Origin: WHSW01 sp963781265
Lineage (GTDB): Bacteria; Actinomycetota; Thermoleophilia; Solirubrobacterales; 70-9
Assembly: GCA_963781265.1 (NCBI GenBank)
Contig: CAWAFH010000017.1
Span: 27,470 to 91,469, forward strand
DNA: 64,000 nt
Direction of reading: 5' to 3'
The notes below the pieces were generated by a model, which saw only the letters and a program-made list of their open reading frames with translations, did no database searches and was not told the origin of the DNA. Of this stretch, positions 1-8,682 are shown piece after piece; within the stretch, counting starts at the first letter, position 1; each line of letters begins with the position of its first letter. The translations under genes and the position numbers were made by a program.

Positions 1-659
1 ACATTGATGTCGAGGCGCCCAACGTGACCCTGCGCCGAATCGAGCTTCAGGGCGGCGTGATCAACAACTGGCCCGGTCAGACCTGCAACACCGGGTTGGT
101 GGTCGAGCAGTCCACGATCGGGCCGGCGCCCGGACAGGACTACGGCAACGACACCGAGGGGGTGATCAGCTACGGCGGCTACACCGCCAAGGGCGTCAAG
201 ATCTGGCACCGCTCGGAGGGCTTTCGCGCCAGTTCGTGCGGACCCGTCAGGGTCGAAGACTCCTTCGCCCTGGTCACCCCGCCGCGCCCGTGCGGCGACT
301 GGCACGGCGACGGCCTCCAGGGCTACGACGCCGACGCGATCACGGTTCGCAACGTCACCCTCGAGCTCGACATCACCGGCTGCGGCGGGACGGCTCCGTT
401 CTTCGTCCCCTCCGGCCAGGGCAACACCAGCGTTGACGTCGATCGCCTGCTGGTCAAGGGCGGCGGCTATCCGTTCCGGCTCGGGGTTCCGGGGACGGTC
501 TCCGGACTGAAGATCGCCGACGACTCGTGGGTCTTCGGCCCGGTCGACGTCCGCTGCTCGGTGCTCAGCGAATGGGACGCGGAGATCGTCGCGCTCTCGC
601 CCGAATACCAGATCACACAGCACCTGGGCCCGCAGCGGTGCCAGGGAGTCGGCAACTGA
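1..659 (+). CDS. Parallel beta-helix (pectate-lyase-like) protein, C-terminal part
   Basis: The reading frame is open from base 3 with no start in the window, so only the last ~219 residues are present. The first visible residues (IDVEAPNVTLRRIEL) and later stretches such as ITVRNVTLEL and TVSGLKIADD show the V-T-L-R/N-x-x-I rungs of a right-handed parallel beta-helix. Several Asp/Gly turns and scattered Cys suit a secreted protein. Members of this fold usually bind or cleave polysaccharides; no catalytic residues can be assigned from this fragment. It lies beside a polysaccharide locus, so a role in handling surface glycans is plausible but inferred. Its end overlaps the convergent neighbour by 47 bases. 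Confidence 0.6.
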   Translation, partial: IDVEAPNVTLRRIELQGGVINNWPGQTCNTGLVVEQSTIGPAPGQDYGNDTEGVISYGGYTAKGVKIWHRSEGFRASSCGPVRVEDSFALVTPPRPCGDWHGDGLQGYDADAITVRNVTLELDITGCGGTAPFFVPSGQGNTSVDVDRLLVKGGGYPFRLGVPGTVSGLKIADDSWVFGPVDVRCSVLSEWDAEIVALSPEYQITQHLGPQRCQGVGN

Positions 660-1380
660 GGCTCGCTACACCTCGACGGAGCGCTCGGCGCCCGACCGGC
701 GCCACCAATCGAGCGCAGGCCGGCACCAAGATGATCGCCGCGCACCAGAGGCAGAACACGGTTCCGCCGAGGGCGAGCGCGCGCAGGACCTGCGGATCGC
801 CGGAGGTCGCTCGGGCGCTGATCGAGGCGACGGGCGTGACCACGAATCGCGGCGAGTCGGGGCGGGGGCCGAGCACCGCGCCCGCCTCGAGCTCTGCGAC
901 GGCACCGCCGGCGAGTCGGGTGGCCTCGTCGCTGTCGGGAGCCTCCGCCCGGATCTCGATCAGCGGCAGGATGCCGTCGGTGCGCGTCGTCAAGACGTAG
1001 GGCGCGAGGGACGACGCGGCCGCCTCGGAGGCGACCTGCGGCAACGATGCCTCGATCGTCGGGATGTTGAGCTCGGGGTCGACGACCGAGAGCATCCGCG
1101 CGGGGATCGGCACGGCGCGCGCGATCCGCCGCTTCGATGATTCGGTTCCGAGCAGCTCGGCGAGGACGGCGGCGCGCCAGCCGAGCGTCTCGACCCCCGC
1201 GGAGCCCTGGTCGACGAGCTGGTGCTTCGGCGTGTCGACGAGGACGCTCGTGGTCGCGATCGCGCCCTCTCCGCCCGCGCCGCTGATCACCTTGAGCGTC
1301 AGCCCGAGCGCCAGGAGGGCGCCGAGCCCGACCAGGACCCTTCGACGCCACAGACCGCGAAAGACAGGGTTCGGCGCCAT
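613..1380 (-). CDS. Wzz-like chain-length determinant family membrane protein
   Basis: A 255-residue protein with a basic N-terminus and a first membrane span at about residues 13-31, an extracytoplasmic domain, and a second span near residues 195-217. That two-helix layout is typical of Wzz/capsule chain-length (polysaccharide co-polymerase) proteins. Just after the first helix it carries TSVLVDTP, a motif shared with the next two Wzz-like genes (ATTHVVVDKP, ATTHVIVDTP), so the three are paralogues. There is no cytoplasmic tyrosine-kinase domain. It is last in a minus-strand operon that also encodes an acyl carrier protein and a Wzz-ligase fusion. Start ATG at 1380, 10 bases after the upstream gene stops. 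Function is inferred from topology and context. Confidence 0.7.
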   Translation of the reverse strand: MAPNPVFRGLWRRRVLVGLGALLALGLTLKVISGAGGEGAIATTSVLVDTPKHQLVDQGSAGVETLGWRAAVLAELLGTESSKRRIARAVPIPARMLSVVDPELNIPTIEASLPQVASEAAASSLAPYVLTTRTDGILPLIEIRAEAPDSDEATRLAGGAVAELEAGAVLGPRPDSPRFVVTPVASISARATSGDPQVLRALALGGTVFCLWCAAIILVPACARLVAPVGRRALRRGVASLSCRLPGTAAGPGAV

Positions 1381-1390
1381 CGTCGCGCCG

Positions 1391-2161
1391 TCAGCGCTCA
1401 GCCGAGCGCTCGCGCAGTGTCTCCGCCTGCCATCCGCTCCTGATCCGCGAGACGACGATCAGCGTCGCGCACGCGATCATGAACGCGATCACGAACACGA
1501 GCATGGCCACCTGTACGTCGATGCCCGCGTTGATCACCTCGCCCTCCGCGCGCCCGAGTTGCAGCAGCCGGACCTGGTGCGACTCCGGGGTTCGCTGGGA
1601 AACGGCGAGCTCCGACAGGTATGCGCGCAATTGATGAACCGCCGTATTCGCCAGCAGCGCCGCGCTCTGAGCATCCGGCGCCTGCGCGTAGATATCCAGC
1701 ACCGGGACGGTGGCGTTCGCCTCGATGGTGAGCCGGTACTGGTCGGTCGACGCGAGGAGGTCGGTGGCGTGTTTGCGATCGGTGGACGCCACCACCGCCC
1801 GAGGCTGGTCCGGCGTCAGCGGCGGCTCGATCTGAAGCTCGTCGGAAGGAACGTCGGCGTGGCGCGCGATCGCGTCGCGGACGTCGCCGTTCGCGACCAC
1901 GTTGCCGAGCAGGACAGCTCGCTGTCGTAGCGCCTCGAGGCTGTAGGTGTCCTCGCGCAGGTCGAGGATCGTGGACCTCGGCTTGTCGACGACAACATGG
2001 GTGGCCGCCGTCGCCATCTCCAGCGACCTCGACTCGATCCGCGGCGGGAGGATGCTGACGTGAGCAACGCTCCAGATGGCGACCACGAGCGCGAAAGCCG
2101 CGCTCGCGGCGACCAACGGCCGCATCCGCCAGAGCTCGCTGATCCGCTTGCCTAGCTTCAT
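1391..2161 (-). CDS. Wzz-like chain-length determinant family membrane protein (second copy)
   Basis: 256 residues: a short basic N-terminus, membrane helix ~18-38, extracytoplasmic domain ~40-215, and second helix ~215-240 followed by a short cytoplasmic tail. ATTHVVVDKP after helix 1, and a later VLDIYAQAPDAQSAALLAN segment, match the third copy in the same operon (VIDVFAQAPTEGQATCLAN), showing recent common origin. Proteins of this architecture set the length of surface polysaccharides by acting with the polymerase. Start ATG at 2161; no strong ribosome-binding site is seen, and translation may depend on upstream genes. Confidence 0.75.
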   Translation of the reverse strand: MKLGKRISELWRMRPLVAASAAFALVVAIWSVAHVSILPPRIESRSLEMATAATHVVVDKPRSTILDLREDTYSLEALRQRAVLLGNVVANGDVRDAIARHADVPSDELQIEPPLTPDQPRAVVASTDRKHATDLLASTDQYRLTIEANATVPVLDIYAQAPDAQSAALLANTAVHQLRAYLSELAVSQRTPESHQVRLLQLGRAEGEVINAGIDVQVAMLVFVIAFMIACATLIVVSRIRSGWQAETLRERSAER

Positions 2162-2223
2162 CCCACCCCACCAACGATGGCCGCGGGGGTGGGCTTTCGC
2201 GGTCGGCCGCCGATCTCGGCCCG

Positions 2224-2484
2224 TCAGCGATGCTCGGCGACGAACTCGGTCAGGCTCGCGAGGGTCGCGAACGCCTCAGCGGTCACCTCGTCGCCCTCGA
2301 CCGTGATCCCGAACCGCCGCTCGAGCTCGACGATCAGCTCCAGGACCGCGAGCGAGTCGAGCTCGGGCACCGCGCCGAGCAGCGGCGTCGTCTCGTCGAT
2401 CGTCTCGGCGCGGTCCTCGAGCCCGAGCGTCTCGACGACGACCGCCTTCACCTCCGCGATCGCGAGTGTTCCGTTCAACCCCAT
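2224..2484 (-). CDS. Acyl carrier protein
   Basis: An 86-residue acidic helical protein. The phosphopantetheine attachment motif is seen as PELDSLAVLEL, where the Ser of DSL (near residue 44) would carry the prosthetic group. Start ATG at 2484 is chosen because GAGGAGGGTC lies directly upstream at ideal spacing; an in-frame TTG at 2508 would overlap the upstream gene. It sits between a Wzz-ligase fusion and another Wzz-like gene, not in a fatty-acid or NRPS/PKS cluster. It therefore probably serves acylation or another carrier-dependent decoration of the polysaccharide, though no acyltransferase or ligase partner is in the operon. Family assignment is firm; the role is inferred. Confidence 0.88.
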   Translation of the reverse strand: MGLNGTLAIAEVKAVVVETLGLEDRAETIDETTPLLGAVPELDSLAVLELIVELERRFGITVEGDEVTAEAFATLASLTEFVAEHR

Positions 2485-2504
2485 GACCCTCCTCTCACCC
2501 ACCT

Positions 2505-4724
2505 TCAACGGGATGGCACCAGCGAATCTTTCGGCTGTGGCGGGGGGCTCGGACGGGCCGTGGTGTGACCGAGCGCCACCGGTTCGGGGCGCTGTGGCAG
2601 GCCCGTTCGCTCGCGCCGGCCGATGACGACCGCGACGAGGCCGGTGATGTAGAGGAATATGTACGGCACGTGCGGGAACGAGAGCGTGTCGAAGAGCGCC
2701 CCGCAGACCAGGAAGGCGACCGCGCCGAGCGCCCCGATCAGGGCGACCTGGGCGACGACCGGATCACGTCCCGCAATCGGCCGGCGGGTGACCGCGAGCA
2801 CCGTCAGCCCGATCAGCAGGAAAGCGGCGAGGCCGATGACACCGGTCTCGATCAGCCGCAGCAGGATTTCGGAGTCGAGGATCCTGTAGGTCTCATGGTT
2901 GTAGCTTCCCCAGCCGCGACCGAACATCAGATGCGTCCAGACGTCTGGACGAACCGCGTCGTAGTCCGCCACTCGATCGCTGACCGTGTTCACCGCGGTC
3001 CGATCGGAACGAAGGAATTGGTCGATGGTCGAGCGCAGAGCCCCCGGTGAGAGCGTCGTCACCGTGAGCAGCAACACGAGCGCCAGCGGCGCCAGCCGAA
3101 GCAGATCGCTGCGACGGTAGTAGGCGAGCGCGCCGAGGACTGCCGCCGGGGCGATGAAGGCGCTTTTGCGGTACGTGGCGAACACCGCGGCGATCAGAAT
3201 GCACGTGGCGATGCCGTAGAGCGCGCGCTCGCCCCAGCGTTTGGCATCGAGCAGGCGCACGACGCCGATCGGGAGCGCGAGGGTCAGCATTGCCACCGCC
3301 TCCAGAGGCACCTCGGCGGGTCCCCAGACCAGGCGGCGACCGATGGAGTCGACGACCGGACCGACCTCGAGCTGGCGCTCGACATTGAAGATCCCGGGCA
3401 TGAGCTTGTCCGACCACTCCCAGAAGAGATTGAAGCCCGACCGGTACTCGTAGATCATCCCGAGGGCGCAGATCACGGCCAGAACCAGCGTGTAGGTGAG
3501 GAACGGGCGCACCTCCCCGCGGCGGATAACGCTCGCGGTGATCACGAACAGCAGCACGTAGGAGACGATCGTCGCGAGCTTCTTCAGCGCGAGCTCGAGC
3601 TCGAGCGTCTGGTTCAGGTAATGGGCACCGAGAACGACGCTCAGCAGGGCGACGATCAGGAACGCTCCGAGCGCTCCGTGGATCCAGGTCATCCGAAAGC
3701 GCGGGGCGGCTCGCCCGCCGGCGACCAAGGCGATCAACCACGCAAACGCGATCGCGGGGAGGATCAGCCGATCGAGCGGGAGGTCGATCGGCAGGGACGC
3801 GTTGAGGTTGATCGAGTTGAACGGCATCAGCCAGAGCACGGCGATGAAGCCGGCGAGCATCCAGGGGAGAGCGCGGGTTGTGTGCGGCCAGCAGTCGTCC
3901 GACGACTCGGGGTGGCGGTCTTCGCTCCGCGCGAGCGCTGTCGTGCCGTTTCCGTTCGTCGGCTTCGGCGGACCGGGAGCAGGCGTCGGGGTCGCGGCCT
4001 TCCGGAGGCGGAGGGCCGTGAAGCCGTACAGAGCGACGGCCGTCAGCGCAAACGCGACCAGGAAGGTGAGAATCGCGATCGCGTAGGGAACGTAGCCGTT
4101 AACCACCTCGCCGCGGGCGCCTCTGATCTGGCGGAGCTGTAGGAGCTCGTTGGGGTTGACCCCTTCGCGATGCGCGACTCGCCGCAGATAGCCCCCGAGG
4201 CCGACCGACGATGCGTTGGCGAGACAGGTGGCCTGTCCTTCCGTCGGCGCCTGCGCGAAGACGTCGATGACCGGCGAGTCCTGCCTGCCCTGCACCTCGA
4301 GCTGATAGGGCGCGGTTGATCCCGCGATCTCGCTCGCGCGCCGTTCGCTGTCGGGCTCGGCGAACGCGGTCGGGACGTTGGCCGTCGTCCGCGCCTGGCC
4401 CGAGATCTCATCGTCGCCCACGTTGCAATGCCGGGCGATCCGCTTGAGCACCGGCTGGCTGACCATGACCCGCCCGAGCAACTCCGCGTGCTTGACACCG
4501 GTCTGGATGTCCTGCGGCAGGGCGCGCTGGAAGACGGCCGAGGGTGTGGTCGGCGGCGTGTCGACAATGACGTGGGTGGTCGCGGTTGCGACCTGCAGTC
4601 CCTGGTCACCGTTGGGCGGGAAGGGTCCGATGCCGCTGTTGAAGCCTGCGGCGATCACCCCGACGGTGGTGCTGACGGCAAGCAGGGCGGCGAGCCGCCT
4701 GCGCGGGTACCGTTTGGACCGCAT
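2505..4724 (-). CDS. Fusion of a Wzz-like domain and an O-antigen ligase/polymerase (Wzy/WaaL-like)
   Basis: 739 residues. The N-terminal third is a complete Wzz-like unit: helix ~10-28, extracytoplasmic domain with ATTHVIVDTP, and helix ~214-238. A Pro/Thr-rich linker (~245-275) leads to a polytopic region with about ten membrane helices and a large loop, including FATYRKSAFIAPAAVL, the conserved arginine region typical of the Wzy_C/O-antigen ligase superfamily (~residues 520-545). The C-terminus is Pro-rich. Joining the length regulator to the polymerase or ligase in one chain is a direct physical form of a known functional partnership. It is the first gene of the minus-strand operon, divergent from the SDR epimerase. 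Confidence 0.85.
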   Translation of the reverse strand: MRSKRYPRRRLAALLAVSTTVGVIAAGFNSGIGPFPPNGDQGLQVATATTHVIVDTPPTTPSAVFQRALPQDIQTGVKHAELLGRVMVSQPVLKRIARHCNVGDDEISGQARTTANVPTAFAEPDSERRASEIAGSTAPYQLEVQGRQDSPVIDVFAQAPTEGQATCLANASSVGLGGYLRRVAHREGVNPNELLQLRQIRGARGEVVNGYVPYAIAILTFLVAFALTAVALYGFTALRLRKAATPTPAPGPPKPTNGNGTTALARSEDRHPESSDDCWPHTTRALPWMLAGFIAVLWLMPFNSINLNASLPIDLPLDRLILPAIAFAWLIALVAGGRAAPRFRMTWIHGALGAFLIVALLSVVLGAHYLNQTLELELALKKLATIVSYVLLFVITASVIRRGEVRPFLTYTLVLAVICALGMIYEYRSGFNLFWEWSDKLMPGIFNVERQLEVGPVVDSIGRRLVWGPAEVPLEAVAMLTLALPIGVVRLLDAKRWGERALYGIATCILIAAVFATYRKSAFIAPAAVLGALAYYRRSDLLRLAPLALVLLLTVTTLSPGALRSTIDQFLRSDRTAVNTVSDRVADYDAVRPDVWTHLMFGRGWGSYNHETYRILDSEILLRLIETGVIGLAAFLLIGLTVLAVTRRPIAGRDPVVAQVALIGALGAVAFLVCGALFDTLSFPHVPYIFLYITGLVAVVIGRRERTGLPQRPEPVALGHTTARPSPPPQPKDSLVPSR

Positions 4725-4949
4725 CGGAATACCAACGCGCGCGAAGGCCGCGCCCTTCCTCGCGCGCTGATTGTCGGGCGCCCAAAATCACGCCCACGGC
4801 GCCACGACGGCGCGGCGGCCCTCGCGAAGCCGGCTCGGCGACGACTACGCTGCGGTGCTCCGGTGCTGATCGCGCAAGCGGGCGCGGGGCACGGACGTTC
4901 ACTTGATGAGGGCAGAAGCCCGCCATCACGTTCTCGAAGGAGGTTCGCT

Positions 4950-5990
4950 TTGCGCGTCCTGGTAACCGGTCATCGTGGATACATCGGCTCGGTACTCGTC
5001 CCGGTCTTGCAGCGGGCGGGGCACGAGGTCGTCGGCCTCGACACCGACCTGTTCGCTCCGTGCACGTTCGGGCCCGAGGTACCGGAGGTCGAGTCGCTGC
5101 GCAAGGACGTCCGCGACGTCGAGACCGACGACTTCGACGGCTTCGACGCGGTCATCCACCTGGCGGCCGTCTGCAACGACCCGGTAGGGGACCTGAATCC
5201 GCAGGCCACCTTCGACATCAACCACCTCGCCTCGGTCAGAGTCGCCGAGAAAGCGAAGCAGGCCGGAGTCGGCCGGTTTCTGTTCTCGTCGTCCTGCAGC
5301 CTCTACGGCCGGGCCGGGGAGGAGATGCTCGACGAGAACGCCGAGTTCGCCCCGGTGACCCCGTACGGCGAGTCCAAGGTGCTTGCCGAGCGCGATATCT
5401 CGGCCCTCGCCGACGACGAGTTCAGCCCGACGTATCTCCGGAACGCGACCGCCTTCGGCGTCTCCCCGCGCCTGCGCGTGGACGTCGTGGTCAACAACCT
5501 CGTCGGGTACGCGACGACGACGGGTGAGGTCGTGATCAAGAGCGATGGCAGCCCGTGGCGCCCTCTGGTCCATGTCCAGGACATCTCCGCGGCCTTCATC
5601 GCGGCACTCGCGGCGCCGCGCGAGCTCGTGCACGACGAGGCGTTCAACGTCGGCGCGAACAGCGAGAACTACCGGATCCGCGAACTGGCCGAGATCGTCG
5701 AGGACGTGGTGCCCGGTGCGAGGACGACGTTCTCGACCGACGGTGGGCCTGACAAGCGCTCCTACCGGGTCGACTGCTCGAAGATCGAGTCGGTCCTCCC
5801 CGACAGCCGTCCTCGGTGGAGCGTGCGGCGGGGGACGGAGGAGCTGTACGAGGCGTACACGAGCAACGGCCTGACCCTCGAGGAGTTCCTGGGCGACCGC
5901 TACCTGAGGATCAACCGGGTTCGCGAGCTCCAGAGCGCGGGTCAGCTCGACGACGATCTGCGCTGGCGCGTGCCGACCGGGGTCGCATGA
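4950..5990 (+). CDS. NAD-dependent nucleotide-sugar epimerase/dehydratase (extended SDR)
   Basis: 346 residues. The Rossmann motif GHRGYIGS (Gly 7, 10, 13) is at the very N-terminus, and the catalytic pair is in PYGESK (Tyr139, Lys143), preceded by SSSCSLYG. These define the extended short-chain dehydrogenase/reductase class that acts on nucleotide sugars. The start is TTG at 4950 because GAAGGAGGT ends 6 bases before it and the conserved RVLVTG strand starts immediately; a longer in-frame extension upstream has no family similarity. Substrate cannot be read from sequence. In this locus it could be the 4-epimerase or 4,6-dehydratase step that feeds the CDP- or dTDP-sugar genes at 11.4-14.8 kb. 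Confidence 0.88.
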   Translation: MRVLVTGHRGYIGSVLVPVLQRAGHEVVGLDTDLFAPCTFGPEVPEVESLRKDVRDVETDDFDGFDAVIHLAAVCNDPVGDLNPQATFDINHLASVRVAEKAKQAGVGRFLFSSSCSLYGRAGEEMLDENAEFAPVTPYGESKVLAERDISALADDEFSPTYLRNATAFGVSPRLRVDVVVNNLVGYATTTGEVVIKSDGSPWRPLVHVQDISAAFIAALAAPRELVHDEAFNVGANSENYRIRELAEIVEDVVPGARTTFSTDGGPDKRSYRVDCSKIESVLPDSRPRWSVRRGTEELYEAYTSNGLTLEEFLGDRYLRINRVRELQSAGQLDDDLRWRVPTGVA

Positions 5991-6035
5991 CCGGCGGCTG
6001 TCGCCGGGGCCGAACGCGCGTGCGCTGAGCGCCCG

Positions 6036-7208
6036 ATGACGGGACGGCGCGAACCGGTATCCGTGATCTGCGTGTTCAGCGACGCGGCCGTCCGTGAACG
6101 ATGCCTGGACCGTTCGCTCGAGGCCCACCGCGGCGAGGTGGAGTACATCCCGGTCGACAACACCCAAGGGGCGTTTGCGACGGCCGGGGAAGCCCTGAAC
6201 CACGGCGCATCGCGTGCCGGGAACGAGCAGCTCGCGTTCGTGCATCAGGACGTCTACCTGCACTCGATCCCAGCCCTGGAGCGCGCCGCGGCGGCCCTTG
6301 CGGATGACCCCGGGATCGGGATCATCGGCGCGGCGGGGATCACCGCCGGTGGCGAGACCGTCGGCCGGATCCGTGATCGCGTGATCCTCGCGGGCAGGCC
6401 GGCGACCCGGCCGTCCGATGTCGACAGCGTCGACGAGGTCCTGTTCATGACCTCGCGGACCCTGCTCGAACGCATGCCGCTCTCGGAGGCCCCGGAGCTC
6501 GGCTGGCACGCCTACGCCATCGAGCTCGGCCTCCGAGCCTCCTCGCACGGCCTCCGCGTTTGCGCGCTCGACATCCCGCTCACCCACAACAGCCTCAACG
6601 TCAACGTCGATCGCCTCGACACGGCCTACGCGTACCTCGCGGCGCTGTACCCGGATGCGATGCCCGTGCGAGCCACGTGCGGGAGGATCTCGCCGCCCGT
6701 GGCAATCCCGCCGGCCGCCGCCGCCGTGTACAACCGGCACAAGTGGCGCTACCGGTGGTTGCGCGAGTCCCTGGCGGCGCGCGCGGGACGATCCGCGGCG
6801 AAGGCCGATCGATGTGTGCTCGGCGACATCCGGCTCGACATCGATGATGTCATTTCGCAGGATGGCGTCGCCCCGATCCTGGTCGTCAGCCTCGACTCCG
6901 AGTCGGACTTCGCCGACGAGCATCCGGGTCCGCTGGAGCTCGTTCGCGGGCAGCAGCCGATAATCGTTGCCGCGACCCCGCCGTCCGGGCTGTCGGAGAT
7001 CCTCGCCGGCGCGGACCGATCGGACTCGATCCTGCTCACCAACCTGGACTTGAGCGGGCTGCGCGCGGTGGAACCGTCACTACCCCCCGGGCCGCGGTTG
7101 CTCGGGTTCCGGCGCGAGATCGGATACTGGCTGTTGCTCGGGCCGGCGGCCGCGAAGCCGCCGTGGCGGACGTGGCGAACCCCCCAGGCGACGCCGGCGT
7201 TCGCCTGA
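6036..7208 (+). CDS. Glycosyltransferase of the StrF-like GT2 group
   Basis: 390 residues. The N-terminal ~220 residues fit a GT-A fold: SVICVFSD first strand, a donor-binding stretch, and FVHQDVYL (His70-Gln71-Asp72), the hallmark of the Glyco_tranf_2_5/StrF-type branch in which HQD replaces the more common DDD. A later GWHAYAIELGLRA helix is also typical. The C-terminal ~170 residues are less familiar and may be a second domain. No membrane segment is seen, so it probably acts on the cytoplasmic face. It follows the SDR gene by 45 bases in the same direction and is likely co-transcribed. Start ATG at 6036. Confidence 0.75.
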   Translation: MTGRREPVSVICVFSDAAVRERCLDRSLEAHRGEVEYIPVDNTQGAFATAGEALNHGASRAGNEQLAFVHQDVYLHSIPALERAAAALADDPGIGIIGAAGITAGGETVGRIRDRVILAGRPATRPSDVDSVDEVLFMTSRTLLERMPLSEAPELGWHAYAIELGLRASSHGLRVCALDIPLTHNSLNVNVDRLDTAYAYLAALYPDAMPVRATCGRISPPVAIPPAAAAVYNRHKWRYRWLRESLAARAGRSAAKADRCVLGDIRLDIDDVISQDGVAPILVVSLDSESDFADEHPGPLELVRGQQPIIVAATPPSGLSEILAGADRSDSILLTNLDLSGLRAVEPSLPPGPRLLGFRREIGYWLLLGPAAAKPPWRTWRTPQATPAFA

Positions 7209-7222
7209 CCTGACCCGCCTCG

Positions 7223-7420
7223 CTACTCGGGCCGGCGAGCCGTGGTCCGGAGCAGGTCCTGCTTCCAGGGGTGCCCGGCGAGCGGCCGCACCCTGAAACG
7301 AACGACTGAGGCAAGTCTGCGCGGAAGCCTCCTGACGAGGGTCGACTCCGGGGCAACCGGGGCGGGCGTGGCGCAGACCCGGCACGGCTCGGTCGGCGCC
7401 ACCGGTGCCTTCAGAGCCAT
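7223..7420 (-). CDS. Possible small hypothetical protein
   Basis: This is the only gene candidate in the 316-base gap 7209-7524. It encodes 65 residues from ATG 7420, which has a purine-rich site (GGTGGGGGTC) just upstream. The product has one CRVC pair and a basic C-terminal half rich in Arg. Third-position GC is high (about 80%) but lower than in neighbouring genes. It matches no family I recognise. It would be convergent with the glycosyltransferase at 6036 and divergent from the gene at 7525. It may be chance. Confidence 0.28.
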   Translation of the reverse strand: MALKAPVAPTEPCRVCATPAPVAPESTLVRRLPRRLASVVRFRVRPLAGHPWKQDLLRTTARRPE

Positions 7421-7524
7421 GACCCCCACCGCCTCCATCCCAGTAGTCCTAACGCTTCCGCCCTGGATGGTCTTCCGGCGCAACGGACCCGACGCCCGCA
7501 AGTTCGAAGGGCCGCAACCGTTTA

Positions 7525-8628
7525 GTGATCAGGAACCAGATCCGCTGCAATATGGCTGCAACCAGCGAAAATCCGACACAAGGAGCGAGCCGCCGAGCAC
7601 TTGGGCTGCGGCCTGGCGAGCTGGTGCGGGTGCGCTCTGCGATCGAGATCGCACCCACGCTCGACCCGGACGGCTCCCTCGACGGCATGCCCTTCATGCC
7701 GGAGATGGCGCTTTACTGCGGCCGCACGTTTCGGGTCTCGCGCCGCGCCGACAAGACGTGCGCCGGGGACGGCGCCGCCCGGCGGATGCACGACGCCGTT
7801 CACCTCGCGGATCTCCGCTGCGACGGCGCCGCGCACGGCGGCTGCGAAGCCGCGTGCCTGCTGTTCTGGAAGGAGACCTGGCTCGAGCGGGCGGAGGAGG
7901 AGGAATCGAGTCCCGCGCCCGACCCCGGCCGGCCCTCGCTGACCGAGACCCTCCTCCCGACCACCATGCTGGCCTCTTCGCCCTCTGAGCCGCTCTATCG
8001 CTGCCAGGCCACCGAGATCCCGAATGCCTCGACGCCCCTGCGGTATCGCGACCTCGACCAGTACGCCAGGGACGTGCGCAACTGGGGGCCGGGCAAGGTC
8101 GTCCGGGGGCTGATCATCCAGGCGTTCAACCTCTGGCAGGGGTTCTCCAGGCGGCACCTGCCACGAGCGCTGCGAGTCGCCGGTGGCCGTTCATACCCGT
8201 TCCTACGGGGGCCGTTGCCGGTCGCGAAGGGAGCGACGCCGAAGGAGGAGCTGAATCTTCAGCCAGGGGAGCTCGTGCGGATCAAGAGCAAGGCCGAGAT
8301 CGAGGCGACCCTCGACCAGGCACTCCACAATCGAGGCCTCGGCTTCGATCCGGAGATGGTTCCCTACTGCGGACGCACGGCTCGGGTGCGCGCTCGGGTG
8401 AACAAGATCGTCGATGAGCACACCGGGAAAGTGATCGAGATCAAGTCGGATTGCATCATGCTCGAGGGCGTCGTCTGCACGGCCGACTACCACCTCTTCT
8501 GCCCGCGCGCCATCTACTCGTACTGGCGCGAGATCTGGCTCGAGCGGGTCGAGAACCCAGACGCCGGGCTCGAGTCAGGCGCCAACGGAGGATCCCGTTG
8601 CCTGCCCGCAAAGCAGCCGGCCGCATAG
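7525..8628 (+). CDS. Protein with two tandem copies of an uncharacterised Cys-containing domain
   Basis: 367 residues with an internal duplication. Copy 1 (~27-122) has GELVRVRS, MPFMPEMALYCGRTFRV, RCDG...GGCEAAC and FWKETWLERA. Copy 2 (~244-345) has GELVRIKS, GLGFDPEMVPYCGRTARV, IMLEGVVC...FCP and YWREIWLERV. The linker (~123-243) is unlike either. I recall single-copy versions near polysaccharide genes in other bacteria but know no function. Conserved Cys residues could bind metal. No signal peptide or membrane helix is visible. GTG 7525 and ATG 7552 are both possible starts and neither has a good ribosome-binding site. Context suggests a cytoplasmic role in glycan assembly or modification. 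Confidence 0.7.
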   Translation: MIRNQIRCNMAATSENPTQGASRRALGLRPGELVRVRSAIEIAPTLDPDGSLDGMPFMPEMALYCGRTFRVSRRADKTCAGDGAARRMHDAVHLADLRCDGAAHGGCEAACLLFWKETWLERAEEEESSPAPDPGRPSLTETLLPTTMLASSPSEPLYRCQATEIPNASTPLRYRDLDQYARDVRNWGPGKVVRGLIIQAFNLWQGFSRRHLPRALRVAGGRSYPFLRGPLPVAKGATPKEELNLQPGELVRIKSKAEIEATLDQALHNRGLGFDPEMVPYCGRTARVRARVNKIVDEHTGKVIEIKSDCIMLEGVVCTADYHLFCPRAIYSYWREIWLERVENPDAGLESGANGGSRCLPAKQPAA

Positions 8629-8682
8629 TCGCGGGCGATCGCGGCGTGAGAACGGCAACTTCCCAGCCGTTGATTTCGCATC

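Noticed and set aside
4895..4933. Direct repeats ACGTTC flanking a small hairpin upstream of the SDR gene.
   Set aside because: The repeats are only six bases and the hairpin is imperfect; no family of regulatory RNA fits.
4926..6923. A 665-codon minus-strand open frame opposite the SDR and glycosyltransferase genes.
   Set aside because: Composition is typical of a shadow frame; the plus strand has well-conserved catalytic motifs.
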